Source of the DNA: Elusimicrobiota bacterium
GTDB lineage: Bacteria; CAYTYR01; UBA6262
Assembly (NCBI GenBank): GCA_003153935.1
Contig: PMCA01000022.1
Span: 1 to 34,562, forward strand
DNA length: 34,562 nucleotides
Direction of reading: 5' to 3'
Translations under genes and position numbers: made by a program
Notes under the pieces: model-generated
Told to the model about the DNA's origin: nothing
Seen by the model: only the letters and a program-made list of their open reading frames with translations
The model's database searches: none
In this document: positions 25,293-33,061 of the stretch, piece after piece
Layout: each line of letters begins with the position of its first letter
Numbering within the stretch: the stretch's first letter is position 1

Positions 25293-25706
25293 TTATTCTC
25301 CTATTATTTTAATTAATACTCTCTTCCGTCTCTTCCCATCAAATTCACCGTAAAATATCTGCTCCCAGGGGCCGAAGTGCAGCTCGCCATTCGTAACCGC
25401 CACCACCACTTCCCGCCCCATCAGCGTCCTCTTTATATGCGAATCCCCGTTATCCTCGCCCACATTATGCTCATACTTATCTTTCCCATAGGGCGCCAGC
25501 TTCTCCAGCCATTTCATGAAATCCCGGTGCAAACCCGATTCATTATCGTTAATGAAAACGCTCGCGGTGATATGCATCGCGTTCACGAGGCATAATCCTT
25601 CCTTAATTCCGCTCTTATCAACCGCTTTTTCCACCTGTGAAGTAATATTAACGAATTCCTGCCGGTTGGCGGTATTGAACCAAAGCTCCTCAGTATAACT
25701 CTTCAT
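25293..25706 (-). CDS. YjbQ / UPF0047 family protein (second copy)
   Basis: A 137-aa YjbQ-family protein, clearly diverged from the copy at 5512-5904. It has [14 protein letters not shown] in place of VPHTTAGVTINEN, an inserted [17 protein letters not shown] histidine region and a [16 protein letters not shown]-terminal signature. The two belong to different subgroups rather than a recent duplication. GGAGCG lies before the ATG. It is packed between a HAD phosphatase gene and queF. The molecular role of the family remains open. Confidence 0.88.
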   Translation of the reverse strand: MKSYTEELWFNTANRQEFVNITSQVEKAVDKSGIKEGLCLVNAMHITASVFINDNESGLHRDFMKWLEKLAPYGKDKYEHNVGEDNGDSHIKRTLMGREVVVAVTNGELHFGPWEQIFYGEFDGKRRKRVLIKIIGE

Positions 25707-25715
25707 GAGACGCTC

Positions 25716-26348
25716 CTATATGATTTTTAGCAATTGTTTTAAGTTAGTGATGATCTTGTAGGGTTTCTTCGCAGCCAGTTCTTTCCTGGTACCCGAACCG
25801 CCCAGGATGCCAACGGCCCTGATACCGGCGTTGTTCCCGGCTTCTATGTCATAGATCATATCACCTACGTACAAAGCATCCGCGTGACTTATCTTAAATC
25901 TCTTAAGTATTTTTTTCAGCAGGAAAGGCGCGGGTTTAAGTTCCCGTTTCTTGTCCGCGCATAGAACCAGGTCAAAATATTTATCCAGTTCCAGGTGACG
26001 GACCAGTATCTGGCTGAATTTGGTCGGACGGTTGCTGGCTACAGCCAGCTTGATGCCACGCTTACGTAAAGCGGCTAAAACCTGACAGCCCTGCGGCTTG
26101 ACCCGGGAATAACGTAGTAAAGATAACTGGTGATGCTCCCGGTACACAGCCAGTGCTTTCTCCACCTCGGCCGGTTTTACGAATTGGGAGATGAATATCT
26201 TATCACCCAACCCCACAGCCCGTTTAACCTTGTCGTAACTGACCGGAGGATAACCAAAACAGCAACGGGTAAAATTTAAGCTTTTTTCTATCGCCAGGTA
26301 GGCGTCGATTAAAGTTCCGTCCAGGTCAAAAATAACTAATTTTATCAT
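25716..26348 (-). CDS. HAD-superfamily hydrolase (Gph-like phosphatase)
   Basis: A 210-aa phosphatase with the HAD motifs: FDLDGTLID with nucleophile Asp8 and acid/base Asp10, VASNRPTK (motif II), a Lys in KKRELKPAP (motif III) and GDMIYDIEAG (motif IV). A helical cap (about 18-85) makes it similar to phosphoglycolate phosphatases, but the substrate could be any small phosphate ester. The ATG at 26348 overlaps the queH stop by 4 bases; an in-frame ATG seven codons earlier is less likely. Confidence 0.9.
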   Translation of the reverse strand: MIKLVIFDLDGTLIDAYLAIEKSLNFTRCCFGYPPVSYDKVKRAVGLGDKIFISQFVKPAEVEKALAVYREHHQLSLLRYSRVKPQGCQVLAALRKRGIKLAVASNRPTKFSQILVRHLELDKYFDLVLCADKKRELKPAPFLLKKILKRFKISHADALYVGDMIYDIEAGNNAGIRAVGILGGSGTRKELAAKKPYKIITNLKQLLKII

Positions 26349-26893
26349 CCCTGCCTCGCCGCGTTCCATTGGCGGGTCATGCTGAATTTACAACCACAGT
26401 AATTCTGCCGGTAAAACTCATGCTCCTTGGCAAACTCCATAGTTTTCTTAAATCCGTCTCCTTGTTTAAAATCATATGACAAAAACATCGGGCTCAAGTC
26501 AGAGCCGATCCTATTTATATCTACAACATCCTTATGGGGACTGACCGATAATGTCGTAGCGAAATATTCTATGCCGAATTCCTTCGCCTGGCGGAGAGTA
26601 TCCAGCAGGCGCATCTGATAACAGACCAGGCAGCGCCGGCCGCCTTCCTTTTCCTCTTCCAATCCCTTAACTTTATTCAGCCAGCGTTCATCCTCATATA
26701 CGCCTTCCAACAAAGTGAACTTCAGCAGCTTGGCCGCTTCTCTAACAACGCCGAGCCGCCGGTCATATTCCTCGCGCGGGTGGATGTTGGGGTTATAGAA
26801 ATAGCCGGTAACCTCATATCCGTCTTCGCGCAATTTATTCACCACGGACGCGCAGCACACTCCGCAGCATATATGTAACAGCACTTTCTTCAT
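26345..26893 (-). CDS. queH: Epoxyqueuosine reductase QueH
   Basis: A 182-aa metalloenzyme that reduces epoxyqueuosine to queuosine in tRNA, the last step of the pathway. It replaces QueG in many lineages. The cysteine clusters HICCGVCC (Cys9, 10, 13, 14), CLVC (Cys88, 91) and YCGC (Cys166, 168) supply the iron-sulfur and metal ligands known for QueH. TTLSVSPHKD is a further family signature. It begins 2 bases after the class II aldolase gene and overlaps the HAD gene by 4 bases. With queF in the same operon it supports queuosine modification in this organism. Confidence 0.94.
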   Translation of the reverse strand: MKKVLLHICCGVCCASVVNKLREDGYEVTGYFYNPNIHPREEYDRRLGVVREAAKLLKFTLLEGVYEDERWLNKVKGLEEEKEGGRRCLVCYQMRLLDTLRQAKEFGIEYFATTLSVSPHKDVVDINRIGSDLSPMFLSYDFKQGDGFKKTMEFAKEHEFYRQNYCGCKFSMTRQWNAARQG

Positions 26894-26895
26894 CG

Positions 26896-27462
26896 TTATC
26901 TTCTACCTCGCAAAAGCAAGTTGACCTTGGCCTGTTCTTCCAGCATCTCGATCAGGGCGAAAGCCAGGCGGAAATTTTCTCCCATAGCCACTACTCCATG
27001 GTTCTTAAGCACCACAATATTATTTTTCTCCAGCGCGGCTAACACCGGCTCTATCTTCGTTACCGTCGGGGTAAACTGCGGTACAACAGGTAGCTTATCC
27101 AGGTGGATCCTGGCCTCAAACCCGAGGATGTCCAATTTACTGTAATAATTGAAAAATCCCACGGTGTGTATGGAATGAGCGTGTATCACCGCGTTTATTT
27201 TGGGGAACTTACGATAAATACCCAGGTGCAGGTCCTTCTCGCTGGTTAAATTGACTTTTTCTTTTTGACGCAGCTTCCCCTGTCCGTCAACCAACGCTAT
27301 CTGGGAGCTTTTCAGCAACCCCAGGTAGCAATTGGTCACGGTCAAAAGAATACCCTGGCCGGTCTTCTGCGACATGTTACCCGACCGGCCCGTTACCAGT
27401 CCCCTCTCCCACAGGAGATGCGCCCAATATATAAATTCCTTTTTAGCTGAGTTTATGCTCAT
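26896..27462 (-). CDS. Class II aldolase/adducin family protein
   Basis: A 188-aa zinc-dependent aldolase, epimerase or dehydratase relative (fuculose-phosphate aldolase, AraD or MtnB fold). GNMS (28-31) binds phosphate. Glu75 in TSEKDLHLGIYR is the likely catalytic acid. His94 and His96 (HAHS) and His155 (KNHGVV) are the metal ligands. The ATG at 27462 is taken instead of a TTG two codons earlier. The natural substrate cannot be assigned: no sugar kinase or methionine-salvage gene is nearby. Confidence 0.85.
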   Translation of the reverse strand: MSINSAKKEFIYWAHLLWERGLVTGRSGNMSQKTGQGILLTVTNCYLGLLKSSQIALVDGQGKLRQKEKVNLTSEKDLHLGIYRKFPKINAVIHAHSIHTVGFFNYYSKLDILGFEARIHLDKLPVVPQFTPTVTKIEPVLAALEKNNIVVLKNHGVVAMGENFRLAFALIEMLEEQAKVNLLLRGRR

Positions 27463-27472
27463 TTGCAACTTT

Positions 27473-28042
27473 CTATTTAAAATAATACTTTACGCTGAAA
27501 CTTAACAGCGGATTGGTCGCGAAAGTGGTAGTCGTTTTTGAGTCAGTATGGCCACTGGGACCGGTCTTGACGGTATCGATATCAACCCCGATGTGGGAAA
27601 GATTCGCGCCAAAACTTAAATTGGGCAATTCCTGGAAGAAAAATTCCACGCCCAGGCCGCCGCCGATATTGATATTCGTCTCATCGTTCTCAAAAGTATC
27701 ATTATCAAAATTATCGAAATCCAGCTGGATCCCGGCCAACGCCAGCAAACGCATATATTGGTACTTCTTGATCACGAACACGCCATTGCCGCCAATACCG
27801 AACGTAACTTCGTCACTGTTGAAAGAGAAACCAAGATTGCCGTCAACAGCCATCGTATCGCTCAGCCAGTACCTTAGTCCCACCCCGCGTCCATCCGTGC
27901 CGATTCCCAGCCTGCCCGTAAAATTGCCGCCCGCGGTTACGGTTACGCTTTTCGCTGAAGATGCAGTCGGCGCGGCCATGGCGGTGCTAAAAGCTACGAA
28001 AACCAATGCTACTGTCGCGAGTATTACTAATGCTTTTTTCAT
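27473..28042 (-). CDS. Outer-membrane beta-barrel protein
   Basis: A 189-aa protein with a signal peptide (1-23, cleavage after AMA). Eight or so amphipathic strands follow, rich in Gly, Asn and Phe, and the protein ends in VKYYFK. It has the look of the OmpA-like or OmpX-like small barrel families, without a periplasmic OmpA domain. An AAGGGGG Shine-Dalgarno is present. It lies between the osmC-like and aldolase genes with gaps of 16 and 10 bases. No specific function is evident. Confidence 0.78.
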   Translation of the reverse strand: MKKALVILATVALVFVAFSTAMAAPTASSAKSVTVTAGGNFTGRLGIGTDGRGVGLRYWLSDTMAVDGNLGFSFNSDEVTFGIGGNGVFVIKKYQYMRLLALAGIQLDFDNFDNDTFENDETNINIGGGLGVEFFFQELPNLSFGANLSHIGVDIDTVKTGPSGHTDSKTTTTFATNPLLSFSVKYYFK

Positions 28043-28058
28043 TACACTTCCCCCTTGT

Positions 28059-28454
28059 TTAGATTTTCTTGCTCTTTATTAAAGTTATGTCTATTTCCGG
28101 ATTAATTTTCAGGGTCTGGTGGACCGGACAGTTCTTGATGAACCGCAGCAAGGAAGCCCGTTTGCTTTCATCCAGCTTGGCTCCCTTAAGGTCAACCAAT
28201 ATCTCTATCTTCTTGAACGCGTACGGAGCCTTATCGGTCAGGTCCCCCTGGACGGTGACCTTGAATTTCTCCAACGGCAATTTAACGCTCCAGGCAAACT
28301 TGCGGATATAGACCCCGGCGCAGGCGCCCAGGGATGCCAGCATCGCTTCCAATGGGGCGATGGCGCCTCCATCGGCGTCAATAACCATCTCCGCATCATG
28401 ACCCCGCACCTTGAAATTCATATTTTTTTCGTGCTCAACGGTTATTTTATACAT
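28059..28454 (-). CDS. OsmC-family protein
   Basis: A 131-aa OsmC/Ohr-fold protein that may reduce organic hydroperoxides by two redox cysteines. Cys45 lies in MLASLGACAGVYIRK and Cys109 in NCPVHQTLK, the two conserved positions of the family. There is no N-terminal extension. AGAGG lies 9 bases before the ATG. It starts 6 bases after the antiporter gene, so the two are cotranscribed. It could equally be a YhfA-type member that does not act on peroxides. Confidence 0.9.
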   Translation of the reverse strand: MYKITVEHEKNMNFKVRGHDAEMVIDADGGAIAPLEAMLASLGACAGVYIRKFAWSVKLPLEKFKVTVQGDLTDKAPYAFKKIEILVDLKGAKLDESKRASLLRFIKNCPVHQTLKINPEIDITLIKSKKI

Positions 28455-28460
28455 TATACT

Positions 28461-30179
28461 TTACCTCTTCTTGACCATGCGCGATGACAAGGCTCCCTGC
28501 AACACGGTCCAGATTTCTTCCTGGTCCTTAGCCGCCATTATTAACTGCTCGTTTTTGACGTTGAGCATCATCTTGGCTATGGAAGCCAATAGCTGGATCT
28601 GTGCCTCGTCATCCGCTTGTGGCGTTAATATCAAAAATATGAAGTGAGTAGGCTTGCCGTCAGGTGAATTCCATTCTATCCCTCCGCGGGAACGCCCGAT
28701 CACCACCATAGGTTTTTTTACCAGGTCCAGGCGGGCATGAGGCACAGCTACGCCGTGTTCCAGGGCCGTACCCAATACTTCTTCACGTTTGATAACGGCC
28801 TGGTACAATGGTTCAACTAAAGGCAGGCTCTCCTGCTCCGCCGCCATTTCGCATAATTCATAAATAGCTACATCCCGTTCGCCGGCTTTGAGATCCGGCA
28901 ATATAGCGTTACGGGCGAAAAATTCCAGTATGCTTATTTCCTTCCGGTTCTTGATCGAATGGCTCAGCCACGGACCTAAAACGATCGAGGAGATGACCGC
29001 GCCGCAAATAATGGCCACGAACACCGGCTCGCTGATTAAATGATATTGCCAGGCCAGCATACCCAGGACGATCTGCATCGGGCCGCCCGGAGTATGGGCG
29101 ATAGCGATGGACAGGCGATTCGATTTCGATTGTGTGGTAAAATTAACTCCCAGCCAGGCGCCGGCAAACCGCGCCAAAATACCGATTACGCTTACTATAA
29201 CGACTAAAAATAGATTGAAATTCTGGAAGAAATCCAACCGCAAACCGATACCGGCAAAATATAAAGGCACAAAAACCGCGAAAACCATCTGAGAGATCGT
29301 CTGCCTGGTCTTTTCCGAAAGAGATTTGGCACCGCCCACCATTATGCCGGCTAAAAAGAAACCGAACAAAGCCTGAATACCCAACTTCTGAGTAATAGCG
29401 CCGCAAACCAGCCCCACCAGGCAGATAAAGGTCAGGGAGGTTGCCGGCTCGGGCATTTGCTGTTCTTTTATCTTGTTAATTATCTTACCGGCCCAGATCC
29501 GTCCCAAAGTTAAGCAGAAAACCGCAAAACCTATAGTAGCAGCAAAAACCATAAGGATATGGGTTATGTTCGGAGCCGATGAAACGAACAAGCTGATGAC
29601 CATCGTGAAGATCAGCCAGCCGATCATGTCATTGACGCTCAGGGCACTCATGATCAGCAGTCCCAAGTCGGTTTTCAATACTCCCAGATCCTGCAGAGCC
29701 CTGGCCGAGATCGCCATAGCGCTGATGGTCATAGCTGTAGCCATAAACAAGGCGAATACTAAACGCTGACCGGGATTTATCAGGTAGCTATCGGGTATTA
29801 GCAGCCAAGGTAAGATCGATATTGCCAATGGCAATACTATATCGGTAATGGCTATCTTTAAAGCGTCACCGCGTTGGCGCCAGGCGCTGGAAAAGTCTAC
29901 TTCCAACCCCACTACCAGCAGGAAAAACAGTAGGCCCAGCCAGGAAACAGTTTCCAGCATATTCAGCTGTATGGCATCCTGGGGGAAAATCACATTAAAC
30001 ATTTCTGGCATGAACCGGCCGAATATGGTCGGTCCCAGCACCACTCCTACCAGTATTTCAGCGGTCAGGGAAGGCTGTTTGATCTTGCGGAATAGCTCGC
30101 CTAAACCGCGGGCCAATCCCAGCAAAAGGAAAAACTGAACCAGGAATATAAGAATATTCCGTTCACTCAAATATGACAT
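28461..30179 (-). CDS. CPA-type cation/proton antiporter fused to a PTS EIIA domain
   Basis: A 572-aa fusion. Residues 1-405 form about 12 membrane segments of the monovalent cation/proton antiporter fold; the ion-site motif reads SVNDMIGW with Asn183-Asp184. Residues 425-565 form a fructose/Ntr-type EIIA domain, with the phosphorylatable His481 in GVAVPHARLDL intact and the GIEWNSPDG loop present. PTS phosphorylation could therefore control ion exchange. No HPr or EI gene lies in the window. There is no clear ribosome binding site, and a possible promoter ends 6 bases before the ATG (leaderless mRNA possible). Transported ion (Na+ or K+) unknown. Confidence 0.9.
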   Translation of the reverse strand: MSYLSERNILIFLVQFFLLLGLARGLGELFRKIKQPSLTAEILVGVVLGPTIFGRFMPEMFNVIFPQDAIQLNMLETVSWLGLLFFLLVVGLEVDFSSAWRQRGDALKIAITDIVLPLAISILPWLLIPDSYLINPGQRLVFALFMATAMTISAMAISARALQDLGVLKTDLGLLIMSALSVNDMIGWLIFTMVISLFVSSAPNITHILMVFAATIGFAVFCLTLGRIWAGKIINKIKEQQMPEPATSLTFICLVGLVCGAITQKLGIQALFGFFLAGIMVGGAKSLSEKTRQTISQMVFAVFVPLYFAGIGLRLDFFQNFNLFLVVIVSVIGILARFAGAWLGVNFTTQSKSNRLSIAIAHTPGGPMQIVLGMLAWQYHLISEPVFVAIICGAVISSIVLGPWLSHSIKNRKEISILEFFARNAILPDLKAGERDVAIYELCEMAAEQESLPLVEPLYQAVIKREEVLGTALEHGVAVPHARLDLVKKPMVVIGRSRGGIEWNSPDGKPTHFIFLILTPQADDEAQIQLLASIAKMMLNVKNEQLIMAAKDQEEIWTVLQGALSSRMVKKR

Positions 30180-30185
30180 GGGTTT

Positions 30186-30215
30186 ATTCTATCACTTTTG
30201 GGGGGATTTTTACAA
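30186..30215 (-). promoter_or_regulatory. Possible promoter for a leaderless antiporter mRNA
   Basis: On the minus strand TTGTAA (30210-30215), an 18-base spacer and TAGAAT (30186-30191) precede the ATG at 30179. Six bases lie between the -10 box and the ATG, which would place the start of transcription at or next to the A of the ATG. The -35 box is poor (4 of 6). Confidence 0.35.
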
Positions 30216-30220
30216 GAAAT

Positions 30221-33061
30221 TTACCTGCACAAACTTGTGAACGCGCAGTTGTCGCATTGCCAGGCATCGGACAGGTCCGCCTCGAACGGCTTGGCCGGGT
30301 CAATTATCTCCCTGAGCAGGGTTTGCCCGGCAGCCATGATCAGTTCCAGGGACTCGGTTCTCTCCGCCGGGTCCTCTTTCTTGAAGCACATGCTCAGCCT
30401 GGTTTCACGCAGGTTATACAGGCAGGCATTCACTTCCCGGCCCGGCTGGCTCTGCCGGAAAATGCTGATATATATGGGCATTTGGAAAGTTTTGATGGTT
30501 TTCTTCATCTCCGGCCGGGTCAATCCCATCTCCAGCAGTTTCTGCAGCTTCCCAGGCAGTTCTATCTTCCCGCCGGTCTTGTAATCGACCACTAATAATG
30601 TTCCGTCATCCAGCTCGTCCACCCGGTCCACTTTGGCATTTAGCTTGAAGTCCCCTATCTTGTACGGATATTTATTTTCCAGGACAATGAGCTTGGCTAC
30701 CGGCCTCTCCTTTTCGTTCCGCAGGAATTGCTCCAACCGGTGCTTCAGTACACTTTCTAATAAAAACGCGCCATCACCCAGGCGCGGATGGAAATCCTCC
30801 TCGAATTTCTTCTTGAACGCCTTGAAGAACTTGGCTTCGAACCCGGCATCTATTACCGGCCGCTTATTAATAAACTCCGCGAAAGTCTGGTGCAAAAGCT
30901 CATGCACGAAGGTCCCTATCTCCCTCGGTTCGGGAGTAGCCAGCAGGTCGGTCTTTGGCTGCAAATTCAGCACATAGCGGAAATAGAACTGCCGCGGGCA
31001 GTCCAGATAAGTATCCATACTGCTGGGCGAATAAGTGAATTGTTTCAGGAAGGCAGCCATCTCCGCTGTCTTAGGCGTACTCTCTTCTTTCAGCGCCGGC
31101 TCTACCCTGAACACGCCTCTTTTCGGGATAAAAACATCCAGCTTTTTTTCTTCTTTCTGCTTTTCCCACAATATCTGCTCCAGGAACCGGCTGCGTTCAT
31201 TCTGCCCGGCCTCCTGGTAGAACAAATGTACCTTCTCCGCGCCGCCTATCACCCGGCGGAAGTAATAACGCTGTATCTCCTCTTCTTTTTCCAGCCGGTT
31301 GATCCCCAATATGAGCAGTATTTCCCGGGGGATGAGCGGCTCCAGTTGACGTATCTGCGGCACCGTGCCTTCGTTCAGGCCCGTGACCAGCACTTCCTTG
31401 AACGACAGGGACCTGGTTTCCAGTAATCCCAGTATTTGCAACCCTTTCAGCGGCGAACCTGAGAAAGACAGCTTCGCTGATTCCAGAAATAGCCGGAATA
31501 TCCGGAAAAGATCCGCCTGTTCGAATATTTCTTTACTGCAGGACGCGGACGATACTGTTTCCGCCAGCTTCAGGGTCTCTTCAATAGCCTTCACGTTGAA
31601 CGGATAAGAAGAAAATTGGCTGTATTGATTGACCGCCATCACCAGCTCGCCGGCTTTCGCGGCCAGTGCCGCCAAAGTATTGATATTCTGCCAGTCAGTG
31701 AACAGCATCTTATGCAGAAATTGTATTTCTTCCCGCAGTTTATCTTTTGGCTGGCCCGAAAGTACTTCTGCCTGCTCAAATATCTCCTGGTCAGCGATTA
31801 TCTCTTCCAGGGAAATGAATAATTTGCCTGCTACCGGGCTGGGAACCGTGCCCAGCAGCGCTTCCGCTATCTTATGGATGGTTATCCTGACTGCTGTACT
31901 GCCAGTTGACAAGGACAAATTCTTGATGACCGGGTTGGTCATTATCTTTAAATAATCGCGGCTGTAATATAAACCGCCCTTTTTGTTCTCCTGCGCGCGG
32001 AAAATACCGTCAAACAAAGGGAATACTATAGTTCTCTGCAAAGGATAGCCAAGCGATATGTTAAAATCAGCGGGTAATGGCGATACTGCGGATAGTAACA
32101 CCGGCAGTTTGGCCGGGTCCGGCACCACTAATAAAGTATTCTCCGGGTCCTCTACCTTTTCCAGCACCTGCCTGACCAGCGCTGCCTCAGCGTGCGAATC
32201 CTGCCCACAATAAAGCTGGATATCAGGCATAGCTTTATCTTTTTTTAGGGATTCGGGCTTTATGCCCAATTGCTTGGCATTATTCTCCAGTACAGGCCAT
32301 TCAGCGGGATCACCCTGGAACAGCATCTTGGCTTTTCCTGAATCCAATATCGTTTTAACTATCGCCAATTCAGTCTCATGGAAATAGAAAAACCCGGAGA
32401 AGACAAAATGCTCGAAATCTCCGAGGATCCCCTTGGGAGCCGAATCCCCCCGTTTAGATTCCGTTTCGGAATCTGGGGGGACCGCATCCTTAACATTCCT
32501 GGCTGCTTCCCGGTACATCAGGCCGCGGGTCAGTTTCCTTTCCTTAAAACAATACTTCTCGAAATCATTCCTGACCTGGCTGATGTTCTCCAGCAGTTTA
32601 TTCACCGGCTCCGGCACAGCGTAACCGATCGCCGCGCTGGCTTCCACAGCTTGTAATTTTTCTTCCGCTATATCCTGCAGATCCAGCTGTTCGATGAATA
32701 TCCTGATCTCCCTGGCCCAGGGCAGGAACGAAGCGAAAGAATTGTCTTCCCGCAACAGTCCCGGATATTTATCCCGGCACAGCTGGTAGATGAAATATTC
32801 CGCGTCCAGGTCACCTATCTGCGAACAGGGCTCCTGGCGGCAGGCGATATATGAAGCGAACTCATCCATGGTAAAGAATGCCGGCGAGAGCAATGGCTTC
32901 CCGTTCAAGCGGAACAATTCCCGGTTCAGGAACATTCCCGGCCGGCGGCCACCGAAGATCAACGCCACTTTTTCCAGGGGGACGCCTTTTTCTTTCAACG
33001 ACAGCAGGTATTTGGCTGTCGCCTTGATAGGGTCTTCACGGAATGAGAGGAATTCTATCAT
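30221..33061 (-). CDS. AddB-like PD-(D/E)XK nuclease, iron-sulfur type
   Basis: A 946-aa protein of the AddB/RecB-nuclease type, the partner of the AddA-like helicase in double-strand break end processing. The N-terminal inactivated helicase-like part lacks a Walker A motif and has IFGGRRPGMFLNREL instead, as in the alphaproteobacterial-type AddB. The C-terminal nuclease has YLDCPRQFYFRY, GTFVHELLHQ, KVDRVDELDDG and LLVVDYKTGG. It ends in CDNCAFTSLC, so four cysteines can hold a 4Fe-4S cluster that staples the domain. The ATG at 33061 overlaps the addA-like stop by 4 bases, with GGAGG upstream. Confidence 0.88.
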   Translation of the reverse strand: MIEFLSFREDPIKATAKYLLSLKEKGVPLEKVALIFGGRRPGMFLNRELFRLNGKPLLSPAFFTMDEFASYIACRQEPCSQIGDLDAEYFIYQLCRDKYPGLLREDNSFASFLPWAREIRIFIEQLDLQDIAEEKLQAVEASAAIGYAVPEPVNKLLENISQVRNDFEKYCFKERKLTRGLMYREAARNVKDAVPPDSETESKRGDSAPKGILGDFEHFVFSGFFYFHETELAIVKTILDSGKAKMLFQGDPAEWPVLENNAKQLGIKPESLKKDKAMPDIQLYCGQDSHAEAALVRQVLEKVEDPENTLLVVPDPAKLPVLLSAVSPLPADFNISLGYPLQRTIVFPLFDGIFRAQENKKGGLYYSRDYLKIMTNPVIKNLSLSTGSTAVRITIHKIAEALLGTVPSPVAGKLFISLEEIIADQEIFEQAEVLSGQPKDKLREEIQFLHKMLFTDWQNINTLAALAAKAGELVMAVNQYSQFSSYPFNVKAIEETLKLAETVSSASCSKEIFEQADLFRIFRLFLESAKLSFSGSPLKGLQILGLLETRSLSFKEVLVTGLNEGTVPQIRQLEPLIPREILLILGINRLEKEEEIQRYYFRRVIGGAEKVHLFYQEAGQNERSRFLEQILWEKQKEEKKLDVFIPKRGVFRVEPALKEESTPKTAEMAAFLKQFTYSPSSMDTYLDCPRQFYFRYVLNLQPKTDLLATPEPREIGTFVHELLHQTFAEFINKRPVIDAGFEAKFFKAFKKKFEEDFHPRLGDGAFLLESVLKHRLEQFLRNEKERPVAKLIVLENKYPYKIGDFKLNAKVDRVDELDDGTLLVVDYKTGGKIELPGKLQKLLEMGLTRPEMKKTIKTFQMPIYISIFRQSQPGREVNACLYNLRETRLSMCFKKEDPAERTESLELIMAAGQTLLREIIDPAKPFEADLSDAWQCDNCAFTSLCR

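Noticed and set aside
27513-28082. 189-codon rightward open frame opposite the outer-membrane protein gene
   Set aside because: The opposite strand has a signal peptide, a good ribosome binding site and barrel pattern; this frame has none.
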